A stretch of 35,492 bases of DNA, taken from contig NZ_SSMZ01000025.1 in the NCBI RefSeq assembly GCF_004799395.1, forward strand, positions 1 to 35,492. The letters run 5' to 3'. Shown one piece after another: positions 19,357 to 28,013 of this stretch (positions are counted from its first letter, which is position 1; every line of letters starts with the position of its first letter). The position numbers and the translations under genes are program-made. The notes beneath the pieces are model-generated. The model had not been told where the DNA came from. It saw only the letters and a list, made by a program, of their open reading frames with translations, and did no database searches. This DNA comes from Phenylobacterium sp. (lineage in GTDB: Bacteria; Pseudomonadota; Alphaproteobacteria; Caulobacterales; Caulobacteraceae).

Positions 19357-20499
19357 ATGAAGCGCAAATCCATCGCGGTCGTCGGCGCCGCGGAAACCAC
19401 CCAGATGGGCAAGATCCCGAACGTCTCGGTTATCGGCCTGCACGCCGACGCCGCCCTGAACGCCCTGGCCGACTGCGGGCTGAAGCCCAGCGACATCGAC
19501 GGTGTCGCCACCGCCGGTATCAGCCCCGTGGACCTGGCCCACTACATGGGCATCACGCCCACCTATGCGGACGGCACCAGCGTCGGCGGCTGTTCCTTCA
19601 TGCTGCATGTCCGCCATGCCGCCGCGGCGATCAACGAAGGGCTCTGCAACACCGTCCTGATCACCCACGGCGAGAGCGGCCGCTCCCGGGTCGGCGCCGG
19701 CGGCTTCGGCCGCGCGGCCTCCAGCCTCGCCGGCCAGTTCGAGATGCCGTACGGCCCGGCGGGCCCACCGACCATGTTCACGGTTCCCGTGCTCCGCTAC
19801 CTGAAGGCCCGCGGCTACACCGTCGAGGATCTGGCCCAGGTGGCGGTGATCCAGCGCGAGTGGGCGGCGAAGAACCCGCGCGCCAGCTACAAGGACCCGA
19901 TCACCGTCGAGGACGTGCTCAAGTCCGACATGATCGCCTGGCCGTTCACCAAGCTGATGTGCTGCCTGGTCACCGACGGCGGCGGGGCGCTGATCCTCAC
20001 CTCCGCCGAGCGGGCCAAGGACTTCCCGCAGAAGCCGGTCTACATCCTGGGCACGGGCGAGAGCGTCGAGACCCCGATGGTCAGCCAGATGGAGGACTTC
20101 ACCTCGTCGAAGGCCTTCCGCGTCTCCGGCAAGAAGGCGTTCGAGGAGTCCGGCGTCAGCCACGCCGACGTCGACCACCTGATGATCTACGACGCCTTCG
20201 CCCACCTGCCGCTCTACGGCCTGGAGGATCTCGGCTTCTGCAAGCCGGGAGAAGCCGCGGGCTTCATCAAGGGCCGCAACACCGCGCCGGGCGGCAAGCT
20301 GCCGCTCAACACCAACGGCGGGGGCCTCTCCTACATGCACTCCGGGATGTACGGCATGTACGCCCTGCAGGAGAGCGTTCGCCAGATGCGCGGCGTCGCC
20401 CCGGCCCAGGTCCCCGGCGCCAAGATCAGCATCGCCCACGGCGTCGGCGGCATGTTCGCTGCGTCTGGCACCATCGTGTTCTCCAACGAGGCGCCTTAG
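19357..20499 (+). CDS. Thiolase-superfamily lipid-transfer/SCP2-type protein (Ltp-like)
   Basis: 380 aa; SIAVVGAAETTQMGK, SVGGCSFMLHVRHAAAAI, IYDAFAHLPLYGLEDLGFCKPGEAAGFI, PLNTNGGGLSYMHSGMYGMYAL, HGVGGMFAASGTIVF. Confidence 0.88.
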   Translation: MKRKSIAVVGAAETTQMGKIPNVSVIGLHADAALNALADCGLKPSDIDGVATAGISPVDLAHYMGITPTYADGTSVGGCSFMLHVRHAAAAINEGLCNTVLITHGESGRSRVGAGGFGRAASSLAGQFEMPYGPAGPPTMFTVPVLRYLKARGYTVEDLAQVAVIQREWAAKNPRASYKDPITVEDVLKSDMIAWPFTKLMCCLVTDGGGALILTSAERAKDFPQKPVYILGTGESVETPMVSQMEDFTSSKAFRVSGKKAFEESGVSHADVDHLMIYDAFAHLPLYGLEDLGFCKPGEAAGFIKGRNTAPGGKLPLNTNGGGLSYMHSGMYGMYALQESVRQMRGVAPAQVPGAKISIAHGVGGMFAASGTIVFSNEAP

Positions 20500-20509
20500 C
20501 CGCTGTCAC

Positions 20510-20562
20510 GGCTCCTTCTTCCTTGGCTGGGAGAAGGAGCCCGCAGATAAGTCGGGTGAGGG
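20510..20562. repeat. REP-like palindromic intergenic element
   Basis: ggctccttct-(12 nt)-agaaggagcc inverted repeat followed by cgcagataagtcgggtgaggg; resembles dispersed palindromic elements in proteobacterial genomes. Only one copy is in this window. Confidence 0.4.
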
Positions 20563-20570
20563 CGATCGAC

Positions 20571-22067
20571 ATGCTGGGACGGTGGGTCAGGCGGCTTGGG
20601 TTCGCGCTTTTCGCGGTGGGCCTTGCGTCCGCCGTCCAGGCGCAACCGACGCCCGATCTCACCCTCACCGGCGTGATGACCCACGCCGACCATGAGCATT
20701 ACCGCGAGGTTCCGTTCAAAGTGCCGCCCGGCACGACGCGGGTGACGGTTGAGTTCGCCTACACCGGCAAGGACCAGAAATCGGTGATCGACCTGGGCGT
20801 GCGCGACCCCGAGCGGTTCCGAGGCTGGAGCGGCGGCAACAAACAGGGCTTCACGATCAGCGACGCCGAGGCGACGCCGTCTTACCTGCCCGGCCCGATC
20901 CCGGCCGGGACCTGGAAGCTGATGCTGGGCGTCCCCAACCTGCGCGCGGGAGTCGAGGCCCACTACACGGCCAAGGTCTTCTTCGGGCGCGGGACCGGCT
21001 TCGCCGGATTCAGCGCGGCGCCGGTCAAGGCGGGTCCGGGCTGGTACCGCGGCGACCTGCACATGCACACGGCCAACTCCGACGGGACCTGCCTGTCGAT
21101 GAAGGGCGTCCACGTCCCCTGCCCGGTGTTCCGCACCGTGGAGGCGGCCCACGCCCGCGGCCTCGATTTCATCTCGGTGACCGACCACAACGACACGGCG
21201 CAGAACAACGCCTTGCGCGAGCTGGCTCCCTATTACGACGACCTGCTGCTGATCCCGGGGCGCGAGCTCACCACCTTTTGGGGCCACGCCAACATCTGGG
21301 GGCCGAGCGCGCCAATGGACTTCCAGCTTGGCTCGACGCGCGCACCCACCCTGGCGGCGATCCAGACCGAGGTGGAAAGGGCCGGCGGCCTGATCTCCAT
21401 CAATCATCCGGGCCAGCCGTCCGGCGAGGCCTGCATGGGCTGCGGCTGGACGGTCAAGGACACCGACTTCTCCCGCATCCAGGCCATCGAGGTGGTCAAC
21501 GGCGGGGCGCTGCGCCTGCCCGGCGGCGCCGAGAGCGTGATCTCCGGAATTCCCTTCTGGGAGGCGCGGCTGAACGCCGGCTTCCGGATCACGGCGGTGG
21601 GAGGCTCCGACAGCCACGACATCGACATCAGCAAGGTGGCCGCGGCCGGCGTCGGCCATCCGACCACCGTGGTCCACGCCACGGAGCTCTCGCAGCCGGC
21701 CATCCTGGCGGCGATCCGCGCGGGCCACGTCTTCATCGACATCGCCGCCAGCCGCGACCGGCGCCTCGAAGTGACCGCGGCCTCGGGCGGCCGGACCGCC
21801 GAGATGGGAGATGCGATCGCAGCGCCGACGGGTCAGCCGGTGCGGGTCACCGTCCACGTCAGCCATGCGGCCGGCGGCTCGCTGTCGCTGGCGGGCAACG
21901 CGCCGAAACCGAAGCTGGCGGACACGGCGCTGAGCAGCGACGACGAGACCCGCACCTTCGAGGTCTCAGGCGACGGCCAGCATCACTGGCTGCGCATCGA
22001 CGTGCGCGGACCGGACGGAAAGCTCTGGCTGCTGGGCAACCCGATCTACTTCAACGCGGTGCGTTAG
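20571..22067 (+). CDS. CehA/McbA family PHP-domain metallohydrolase, exported
   Basis: Start ATG 20571 with signal peptide MLGRWVRRLGFALFAVGLASAVQAQ; PHP motifs GDLHMHTANSDG, LDFISVTDHNDT, INHPG, GGSDSHD. The upstream part of the 735-aa ORF is shadow sequence. Confidence 0.88.
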   Translation: MLGRWVRRLGFALFAVGLASAVQAQPTPDLTLTGVMTHADHEHYREVPFKVPPGTTRVTVEFAYTGKDQKSVIDLGVRDPERFRGWSGGNKQGFTISDAEATPSYLPGPIPAGTWKLMLGVPNLRAGVEAHYTAKVFFGRGTGFAGFSAAPVKAGPGWYRGDLHMHTANSDGTCLSMKGVHVPCPVFRTVEAAHARGLDFISVTDHNDTAQNNALRELAPYYDDLLLIPGRELTTFWGHANIWGPSAPMDFQLGSTRAPTLAAIQTEVERAGGLISINHPGQPSGEACMGCGWTVKDTDFSRIQAIEVVNGGALRLPGGAESVISGIPFWEARLNAGFRITAVGGSDSHDIDISKVAAAGVGHPTTVVHATELSQPAILAAIRAGHVFIDIAASRDRRLEVTAASGGRTAEMGDAIAAPTGQPVRVTVHVSHAAGGSLSLAGNAPKPKLADTALSSDDETRTFEVSGDGQHHWLRIDVRGPDGKLWLLGNPIYFNAVR

Positions 22068-24562
22068 GCGACCTCAACGGCCGCCTCGACCGGCGGCTGG
22101 GCGGAGATGGCGTCCAGGATACTCTCGATCAGCGCCTGGGCGTGGATCGGCTTGGAGAGGTGCAGGTCGGCGCCGGCGTCCTGGCTGGAACGGATGTGCT
22201 CGTCCAGGGCGTTGGCGGTCAGCATGATCACTGGCGTGCGGGGCGCGCCCGTCTCGCGCTCCCACTCGCGCAGCAGGGCGGTCGCCGACAGGCCGTCGAG
22301 CTCCGGCATCTGCATGTCCATGAGCACCACGTCGAAACGTTCGGTCTTCAGCAGGTCGAGCGCCAGGCGGCCGTTCTCGACGATCACCGGGATCACGCCC
22401 ACCGACTCCAGGATCAGCTCCACGACCTTCTGGTTGGTCGGATGGTCCTCGGCCACCAACACGCGGCAACCCGCGATGTCCAGCTCCGGCGCCGCCTCGG
22501 CGCCCTCGACCGTCTGGCCCTCGGCGATCCGCTCCAGCGGGACATAGACCGAGAACACCGAGCCCTGGCCCGGCGTCGACTGCACGACGATCCGCCCGCC
22601 CATCAGTTCGACCAGCGAACGGCTGATCGCCAGGCCGAGGCCCGTGCCGCCGAACCGGCGACGGATCGAGGCGTCGGCCTGCTCGAAGCGGCGGAACAGG
22701 CGCGCGCCGGTTTCCTCGTCGAAGCCGATGCCGCTGTCGGAGACCTGGAAGCGCACCTCGTCGCCGAACGCGATCACATCGAGGACGACCTCGCCGGCTT
22801 CGGTGAACTTCACGGCGTTGGAAAGCAGGTTGGACAGCACCTGGGTCAGGCGCACGGTGTCGCCCGCGTAGTGGCCGGCCGCGTCGGGCGCCACCGACCA
22901 GTGGAAGTCCAGTCCCTTGCTGTAGGCCGAGGCGCTGTGCAGTTCGGCGATGTGGCCGACCAGACGCTCCATGCTGAAGTCGTCGCGGCTCAAGCTGATC
23001 TCGCCGGCCTCGATCTTGGAGAAATCCAGGATGTCGGTCAGCACTCGCTCCAAAAGGCGGCCCGACGAGACGATCAGTTCGGCCAGCTCACGGCCCTTGG
23101 GCGTCGACTGCTGACCGGCCAGGGTCTCGGAAATGGCAATGACGCCGTTCAACGGCGTGCGCAGCTCATGGCTCATGTTGGCCAGGAAGCGCGACTTCTC
23201 GGTGTTGGCCCGCTCCAGCTGGGCGGTGCGTTCGCTGACGCGGTCCTCCAGCGAGGCGAGCACGGCCTCGGTCTTCTCGCGTTCGGTGCGCAGCGAGGTA
23301 GCCAGCACGCCGATCTCGTCCTTGCGGCGCTCCACGTCGCTGACGTCGACACGCTCGTTCGCGCCCGGCTCGCAGGAGGCCGCCAGGCGCTCCACCGGAC
23401 GCACGATGCTGGAGCGCGCCAGGAGCACGACGGCCAAGGCCTGGATCGCCGAGGCGATGCCGCCGATCAGCAGCACCCAGGACGCCGAGCTCAGGGCGGA
23501 CGCCACGACGTTGGCCTTGGGATAGGTCAACAGCAGATACCAGTTGGGCCCGTTCAGCCGGCCGAAGGCCACGATCTGGCGGCCGTCGCGGCTCTCCACC
23601 ACCCCGTTCTCGCGGCCGGTCTTGGCGGCGCGGGCGACGATGTCGGTGAGGGCGAATTTCTTCTCGTACTCGGCGAGGGTCTTTTCCGGCGAGTGCGTCT
23701 GGTCGGTGAACCCCGGATAGGCGATCAGCTCGCCCTTCGAGGTAATGATCATTGGCGAGGCGCCTGAGGGGGTGTCCTTGAGCGCGTTCAGGAAGAAGTG
23801 GGTCAGGCCCATGGAAGAGCCGAAGGACCCGATGTAGCGGCCGTTCACATATGTCGGCGTGATGCAGGCTGTGGAGAGCCGCTTGCCGACGGTGTCCTGC
23901 ACGAGGCGTTGCAGGTTCGTGCAGCGGGTCGCCCGGCCTGGGTCGTTCTGCGGCAGGGTGATTGTCGCCATCTCCTCCTTGTCGATGGAGAAGTCTGACG
24001 GCGCCTCGTGCCGGTAGTACATCAGGTGGTCGGCCCGGTCGGGGCCGTACATGACCAGGCGGGTCGTCCAGGGCGTGAAGAAATATAGGTTGTCGTAGTC
24101 GTGGCGCGCCGCCGGGCCCAGGTCACTGACCAGCCGGAAGGCGGCGACGAAGGCTCTGAGTTCGTCGATTGGCACGTCCTTGCCGTGCGCCAGATAGGCG
24201 CCCATGCCGTAGGTGAGGTCGCCGTCGCGCACCGCGCCGTCAAAATACTTGTCGCGGCTGCGACGCGTGCCGTCGGGCTGGAGCGGGAAATAGTCGTCGG
24301 CCAGACGGCGGACCTGGGTGTCCGAGAGGGCCTTCATCCGTTGCGCCAGCTCCTCGCCGGCGGCCTTGTGCAGGGTCGAAAGGTTGGAGAACTGACGATC
24401 CACATTGGAGCTGCGCTCCCGGACATAGTCCGTGAGGTAGCCGATCTGGCGGTTCGAGAGCTCGCGCTCGAACACGACGAATGCGCCGAAGGTGCCGAGC
24501 ACCGTCATGATCAGCGACATCAGACCGACGCTGACCAGGAACCGACGCGAGAGCGATTTCAT
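22064..24562 (-). CDS. Hybrid sensor histidine kinase / response regulator with extracytoplasmic sensor domain
   Basis: 832 aa; N-terminal TM and long periplasmic region (Cache-like), second TM, H-box FLANMSHELRTPLNGVIAISETLA, N-box NLLSNAVKFT, GIGFDEETGARLFRRFEQAD, GGTGLGLAISRSLVELMGG, REC domain CRVLVAEDHPTNQKVVELIL...DVVLMDMQMPELDG. Confidence 0.94.
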   Translation of the reverse strand: MKSLSRRFLVSVGLMSLIMTVLGTFGAFVVFERELSNRQIGYLTDYVRERSSNVDRQFSNLSTLHKAAGEELAQRMKALSDTQVRRLADDYFPLQPDGTRRSRDKYFDGAVRDGDLTYGMGAYLAHGKDVPIDELRAFVAAFRLVSDLGPAARHDYDNLYFFTPWTTRLVMYGPDRADHLMYYRHEAPSDFSIDKEEMATITLPQNDPGRATRCTNLQRLVQDTVGKRLSTACITPTYVNGRYIGSFGSSMGLTHFFLNALKDTPSGASPMIITSKGELIAYPGFTDQTHSPEKTLAEYEKKFALTDIVARAAKTGRENGVVESRDGRQIVAFGRLNGPNWYLLLTYPKANVVASALSSASWVLLIGGIASAIQALAVVLLARSSIVRPVERLAASCEPGANERVDVSDVERRKDEIGVLATSLRTEREKTEAVLASLEDRVSERTAQLERANTEKSRFLANMSHELRTPLNGVIAISETLAGQQSTPKGRELAELIVSSGRLLERVLTDILDFSKIEAGEISLSRDDFSMERLVGHIAELHSASAYSKGLDFHWSVAPDAAGHYAGDTVRLTQVLSNLLSNAVKFTEAGEVVLDVIAFGDEVRFQVSDSGIGFDEETGARLFRRFEQADASIRRRFGGTGLGLAISRSLVELMGGRIVVQSTPGQGSVFSVYVPLERIAEGQTVEGAEAAPELDIAGCRVLVAEDHPTNQKVVELILESVGVIPVIVENGRLALDLLKTERFDVVLMDMQMPELDGLSATALLREWERETGAPRTPVIMLTANALDEHIRSSQDAGADLHLSKPIHAQALIESILDAISAQPPVEAAVEVA

Positions 24563-24690
24563 GGACCGATGAGGACTCCGCTTAACCGGCGGACCTTAGC
24601 CATCGAGTGTTAGGGTCAAGTTTACACGGTACAGTGTTTTGCGACCGGGCCGCCAGCGGCCCGCAGCTGACCTCGCTGCGGAGTGCGAGC

Positions 24691-24760
24691 CCTTCCATTC
24701 ATGGAAGGAGAGGCCGCCCGTCGTAGAGCCGGCGGTCGCCTCCCCCGCTGCGCGGGAGAG
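24691..24760. repeat. Tandem hairpin / REP-like intergenic element downstream of lrp
   Basis: ccttccat-tc-atggaagg (24691-24708, perfect 8-bp stem) and ctcccccgc-tgc-gcgggagag (24740-24760, one mismatch). Confidence 0.45.
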
Positions 24761-24764
24761 GAAT

Positions 24765-25190
24765 TCACCGGTCGAACTTTGTCGCCAGGACGATCGAGGA
24801 ATTGGTCCGCTCCACCCCGCGAAGCGCGCCGATCTCGTCGATCAGTCTGTCCATCTCGCCGACGTTGGGCGCCTCGACGGCCGCGATCATGTCCGACGGG
24901 CCGCTGACCGACTGCAGCTTGCGCACGCCTGGCATGCGCTTCAACGCGGCGGTGACCGCGGCGGCCTGCTTCGGTTCGACCGTCAGCATGATGAAGGCAT
25001 GGATCAGAGCGGCCTCGCGCGCCTCCGACAGCTTCACGGCATACCCGGCGATGACGCCGGTGCGTTCCAGCCGCGCCAGCCGGCTCTGCACCGTGGTGCG
25101 CGAGAGGCCGAGCGTGCGGGCCAGTTCCGCCACCGGCGCCCGGGCATTGTCCCGCAGGCGTGCGAGCAGGTGGTCGTCGAGATCGTCCAT
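24765..25190 (-). CDS. Lrp/AsnC family transcriptional regulator
   Basis: Start at 25190 (MDDLDDHLLARLRDNARAPVAELARTLGLSRTTVQSRLARLERTGVIAGYAVKL); RAM-type C-terminus RMPGVRKLQSVSGPSDMIAAVEAPNVGEMDRLIDEIGALRGVERTNSSIVLATKFDR. Confidence 0.93.
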   Translation of the reverse strand: MDDLDDHLLARLRDNARAPVAELARTLGLSRTTVQSRLARLERTGVIAGYAVKLSEAREAALIHAFIMLTVEPKQAAAVTAALKRMPGVRKLQSVSGPSDMIAAVEAPNVGEMDRLIDEIGALRGVERTNSSIVLATKFDR

Positions 25191-25214
25191 GGGCGTTTCG
25201 CCGAATGCTGCAGT

Positions 25215-25243
25215 CGATATGTCCAAATATGCCACGAATATCG
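25215..25243. promoter_or_regulatory. Candidate Lrp-type operator in the divergent lrp / lysine dehydrogenase promoter
   Basis: AT-rich patch in a GC-rich background with dyad cgatat-(17 nt)-atatcg. Confidence 0.35.
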
Positions 25244-25310
25244 CCGAGCTGCGAATTGATACCGACGGCGATGCGAATCATCCTGAACCTGCACAGGAAT
25301 GGAGCAGGAC

Positions 25311-26423
25311 ATGCGCAAGATCGCCGTCGTCGGCGCCGGCAAGATCGGCTCCACCATCGCCAGCCTGCTGGTCGGATCCGGCGACTATGAGGTGCTGCTG
25401 ATCGATCAGAGCCCGGCCGCGCTGGCCGAGGCGGAGGGCGGCGCCCGGACCCTCACCATGGCCATCGACGATCCTGAGGCCTTGGCTAGCGCGCTCACCG
25501 GCGCCTTCGCGGTGATCAGCGCCGCGCCCTATCACCTGACCACCGCCGTCGCCCAGGCCGCCAAGGCCGCGGGCGCGCACTACCTCGACCTCACCGAGGA
25601 TGTGGCCGCCAGCCGTGTGGTTCGCGATCTGGCAAGGGACGCAGGCACCGCCTTCATCCCGCAATGTGGTTTGGCCCCCGGGTTCATCACCATCGCCGCC
25701 TGGGACCTGGGGCAGCATTTCGACGAACTGCACGACGTGCGGCTGCGGGTCGGCGCCCTGCCCCGCTATCCGTCCAACGCACTGAACTACAACCTCACCT
25801 GGTCCACCGACGGGGTGATCAATGAATATTGCGAGCCTTGCGAGGCGATCGTCGGGGGCAAGCTGCGCGAAGTCCCCGCGCTGGAGGAATGCGAGGAATT
25901 TTCCCTCGACGGCGTCACCTACGAGGCCTTCAACACCTCGGGCGGCCTGGGCACCCTTTGCCAGACCCTCGACGGCAAGGTGCGCAACCTCAATTACCGC
26001 ACCATCCGCTATCCCGGCCACGCGGCGATCATGAAGGCGCTGCTCAATGACCTGGGTCTGCGTAACCGGCGCGCGCTGCTGAAGGACATTCTGGAACACG
26101 CCGTGCCGGCCACCCTGCAGGACGTGGTCATCGTCTTCGTGACCGTCAGTGGGCTGAAGGATGGCCGCCTTATGCAGGAGACCTACGTCAACAAGGTCTA
26201 CGCCCAGCCGGTGGGCGGCCGGATGATGAGCGCGATCCAGATCACCACCGCCGGCGCCGCCTGCGCAGTTCTGGACTTGCTTGCCCAGGGCAAGCTTCCG
26301 CAGGCCGGCTTCGTCCGCCAGGAGGACATCCCGCTCGCCGACGTCCTGGGCAACCGCTTCGGTCGGTTCTACGCTGAGGCCGACGCTGTCTTCCAACCCG
26401 CCCTGCGCGCCGCCGCCGAGTAG
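25311..26423 (+). CDS. Saccharopine dehydrogenase family protein, probable L-lysine 6-dehydrogenase
   Basis: Start ATG 25299 or 25311 (MRKIAVVGAGKIGSTIASLLVGSGDYEVLLIDQS, Rossmann); HYLDLTEDVAASRVVRDLARDAGTAFIPQCGLAPGFITIAAWDL; paired with an ALDH7-type dehydrogenase. Confidence 0.82.
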   Translation: MRKIAVVGAGKIGSTIASLLVGSGDYEVLLIDQSPAALAEAEGGARTLTMAIDDPEALASALTGAFAVISAAPYHLTTAVAQAAKAAGAHYLDLTEDVAASRVVRDLARDAGTAFIPQCGLAPGFITIAAWDLGQHFDELHDVRLRVGALPRYPSNALNYNLTWSTDGVINEYCEPCEAIVGGKLREVPALEECEEFSLDGVTYEAFNTSGGLGTLCQTLDGKVRNLNYRTIRYPGHAAIMKALLNDLGLRNRRALLKDILEHAVPATLQDVVIVFVTVSGLKDGRLMQETYVNKVYAQPVGGRMMSAIQITTAGAACAVLDLLAQGKLPQAGFVRQEDIPLADVLGNRFGRFYAEADAVFQPALRAAAE

Positions 26424-26428
26424 ACGAC

Positions 26429-27958
26429 ATGACCCTGCAGACCCCCATCGGCTCGGCCCGCGCCGAGGCCGCTGACGTCCTGATCCGCCTGGGCGTGACC
26501 GAGGCCCTCTGGACCGGCGGCGGCCGCCCGGTGCGCTCGCCCGTCACCGGCGAGATTGTCGCCGAGGTGCATGACACGACGCCCCAGGCGGTCGGCGAGG
26601 CGATCGAGGCGGCCCACGCGGCCTTCCTGGCCTGGCGTGCGACGCCCGCGCCGCGCCGCGGCGAACTGGTGCGCCTGCTCGGTGATGAACTGCGCGCCGC
26701 CAAGGCCGACCTGGCCGGCCTTGTCACCCTGGAAGCCGGCAAGATCGTCTCCGAGGCCGCTGGCGAGGTGCAGGAGATGATCGACATCTGCGACTATGCC
26801 GCGGGCCTGTCGCGGCAGCTGTTCGGGCTGACCCTGGCCACCGAGCGGCCGCAGCACCGGATGATGGAGACCTGGCACCCGCTGGGCGTGGTCGGCGTGA
26901 TCAGCGCCTTCAACTTCCCCGTCGCCGTCTGGTCGTGGAACGCCGCCCTTGCCTTGGTCTGCGGCGACGCCGTGGTCTGGAAGCCGTCGGAGAAGACGCC
27001 GCTGACGGCGCTCGCCGTCCAGGCGTTGTTCGAACGCGCCGCGGCGAAGTTCGGCGATGCGCCGGCCGGCCTCTCCGCCGTGATCGTTGGCGGCCGCGAA
27101 GTGGGTGAAACCCTAGTCGACCACCGAAAAGTCCCACTGGTCTCGGCCACCGGCTCGACCGCCATGGGCCGCGCCGTCGCTCCGCGGCTGGCCGCCCGCT
27201 TCGCCCGCGCGCTCCTCGAACTGGGCGGCAACAACGCCGCGATCGTCGCGCCCACCGCCGATCTGGACCTGACCCTGCGCGGCGTCGCCTTCGCGGCCAT
27301 GGGCACGGCCGGCCAGCGCTGCACGACGCTGCGCAGGTTGTTCGTGCACGACAGCCTCTATGACGCCTTCGTCCCGCGCCTGAGGGCCGCCTACGCCTCG
27401 GTGCCGGTGGGCGATCCGCGCAAGGCGGGAACCCTGGTCGGCCCGCTGATCGACGCTGCGGCCTTCGAGGCGTGCCAGAAGGCCCTGGCCGACGCCCGCT
27501 CGGCTGGGGGAAAGGTCACCGGCGGTGACCGAATCGAAGCCGGCGGCGCCGAGGCGGTCTACGTCCGCCCCGCGCTCGTGGAGATGCCGACCCAGACCGA
27601 CATCGTCCGCCGCGAGACGTTCGCGCCGATCCTCTATGTCATGCGGTACTCGGATATCGCCGACGCCATCGCCGCGCAAAACGACGTGCCGCAGGGCCTC
27701 TCGTCCTCGATCTTCACCAACGATGTGCGGGAAGCCGAGCTCTTCACCTCGGTGAACGGCTCTGACTGCGGGATCGCCAACGTCAACATCGGCCCCTCAG
27801 GCGCCGAGATCGGCGGGGCGTTCGGCGGCGAGAAGGAAACCGGCGGCGGCCGCGAAGCCGGCTCCGATTCCTGGAAGACCTACATGCGCCGGGCCACCAA
27901 CACCGTGAACTACGGCGCCACGCTGCCGTTGGCGCAGGGCGTCAAGTTCGACGTGTGA
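26429..27958 (+). CDS. amaB: Aldehyde dehydrogenase, probable L-2-aminoadipate-6-semialdehyde dehydrogenase (AmaB/ALDH7-like)
   Basis: 509 aa; MMETWHPLGVVGVISAFNFPVAVWSWNAALALVCGDAVVWKPSEKTPL, LELGGNNAAIVAPTADLDLTLRGVAFAAMGTAGQRCTTLRRLFVH, IGPSGAEIGGAFGGEKETGGGREAGSDSWKTYMRRATNTVNY. Confidence 0.88.
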   Translation: MTLQTPIGSARAEAADVLIRLGVTEALWTGGGRPVRSPVTGEIVAEVHDTTPQAVGEAIEAAHAAFLAWRATPAPRRGELVRLLGDELRAAKADLAGLVTLEAGKIVSEAAGEVQEMIDICDYAAGLSRQLFGLTLATERPQHRMMETWHPLGVVGVISAFNFPVAVWSWNAALALVCGDAVVWKPSEKTPLTALAVQALFERAAAKFGDAPAGLSAVIVGGREVGETLVDHRKVPLVSATGSTAMGRAVAPRLAARFARALLELGGNNAAIVAPTADLDLTLRGVAFAAMGTAGQRCTTLRRLFVHDSLYDAFVPRLRAAYASVPVGDPRKAGTLVGPLIDAAAFEACQKALADARSAGGKVTGGDRIEAGGAEAVYVRPALVEMPTQTDIVRRETFAPILYVMRYSDIADAIAAQNDVPQGLSSSIFTNDVREAELFTSVNGSDCGIANVNIGPSGAEIGGAFGGEKETGGGREAGSDSWKTYMRRATNTVNYGATLPLAQGVKFDV

Positions 27959-27975
27959 AAAGCGGCCCAAGGTCC

Positions 27976-28003
27976 GCTCGTCCCGGCCAAGTCCGGGAGG
28001 AGC
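27976..28003. terminator. Bidirectional terminator-like hairpin between convergent genes
   Basis: gctc-g-tcccgg-ccaagt-ccggga-g-gagc: 10 pairs with one G-G mismatch, 6-nt loop, between the ALDH (+) and truncated haemoglobin (-) genes. Confidence 0.5.
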
Positions 28004-28013
28004 GGGATCTGGT

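Noticed and set aside
19860-20570. N-terminal extension of the 735-aa ORF ahead of the PHP protein
   Set aside because: Overlaps the thiolase-like gene in another frame; a signal peptide starts at Met 20571.
21278-23767. 829-aa + strand ORF antisense to the PHP/HK region
   Set aside because: Low-complexity Gly/Arg/His/Gln-rich translation with no domain motifs; the opposite strand encodes a clear histidine kinase. Long shadow ORFs are expected at this GC content.
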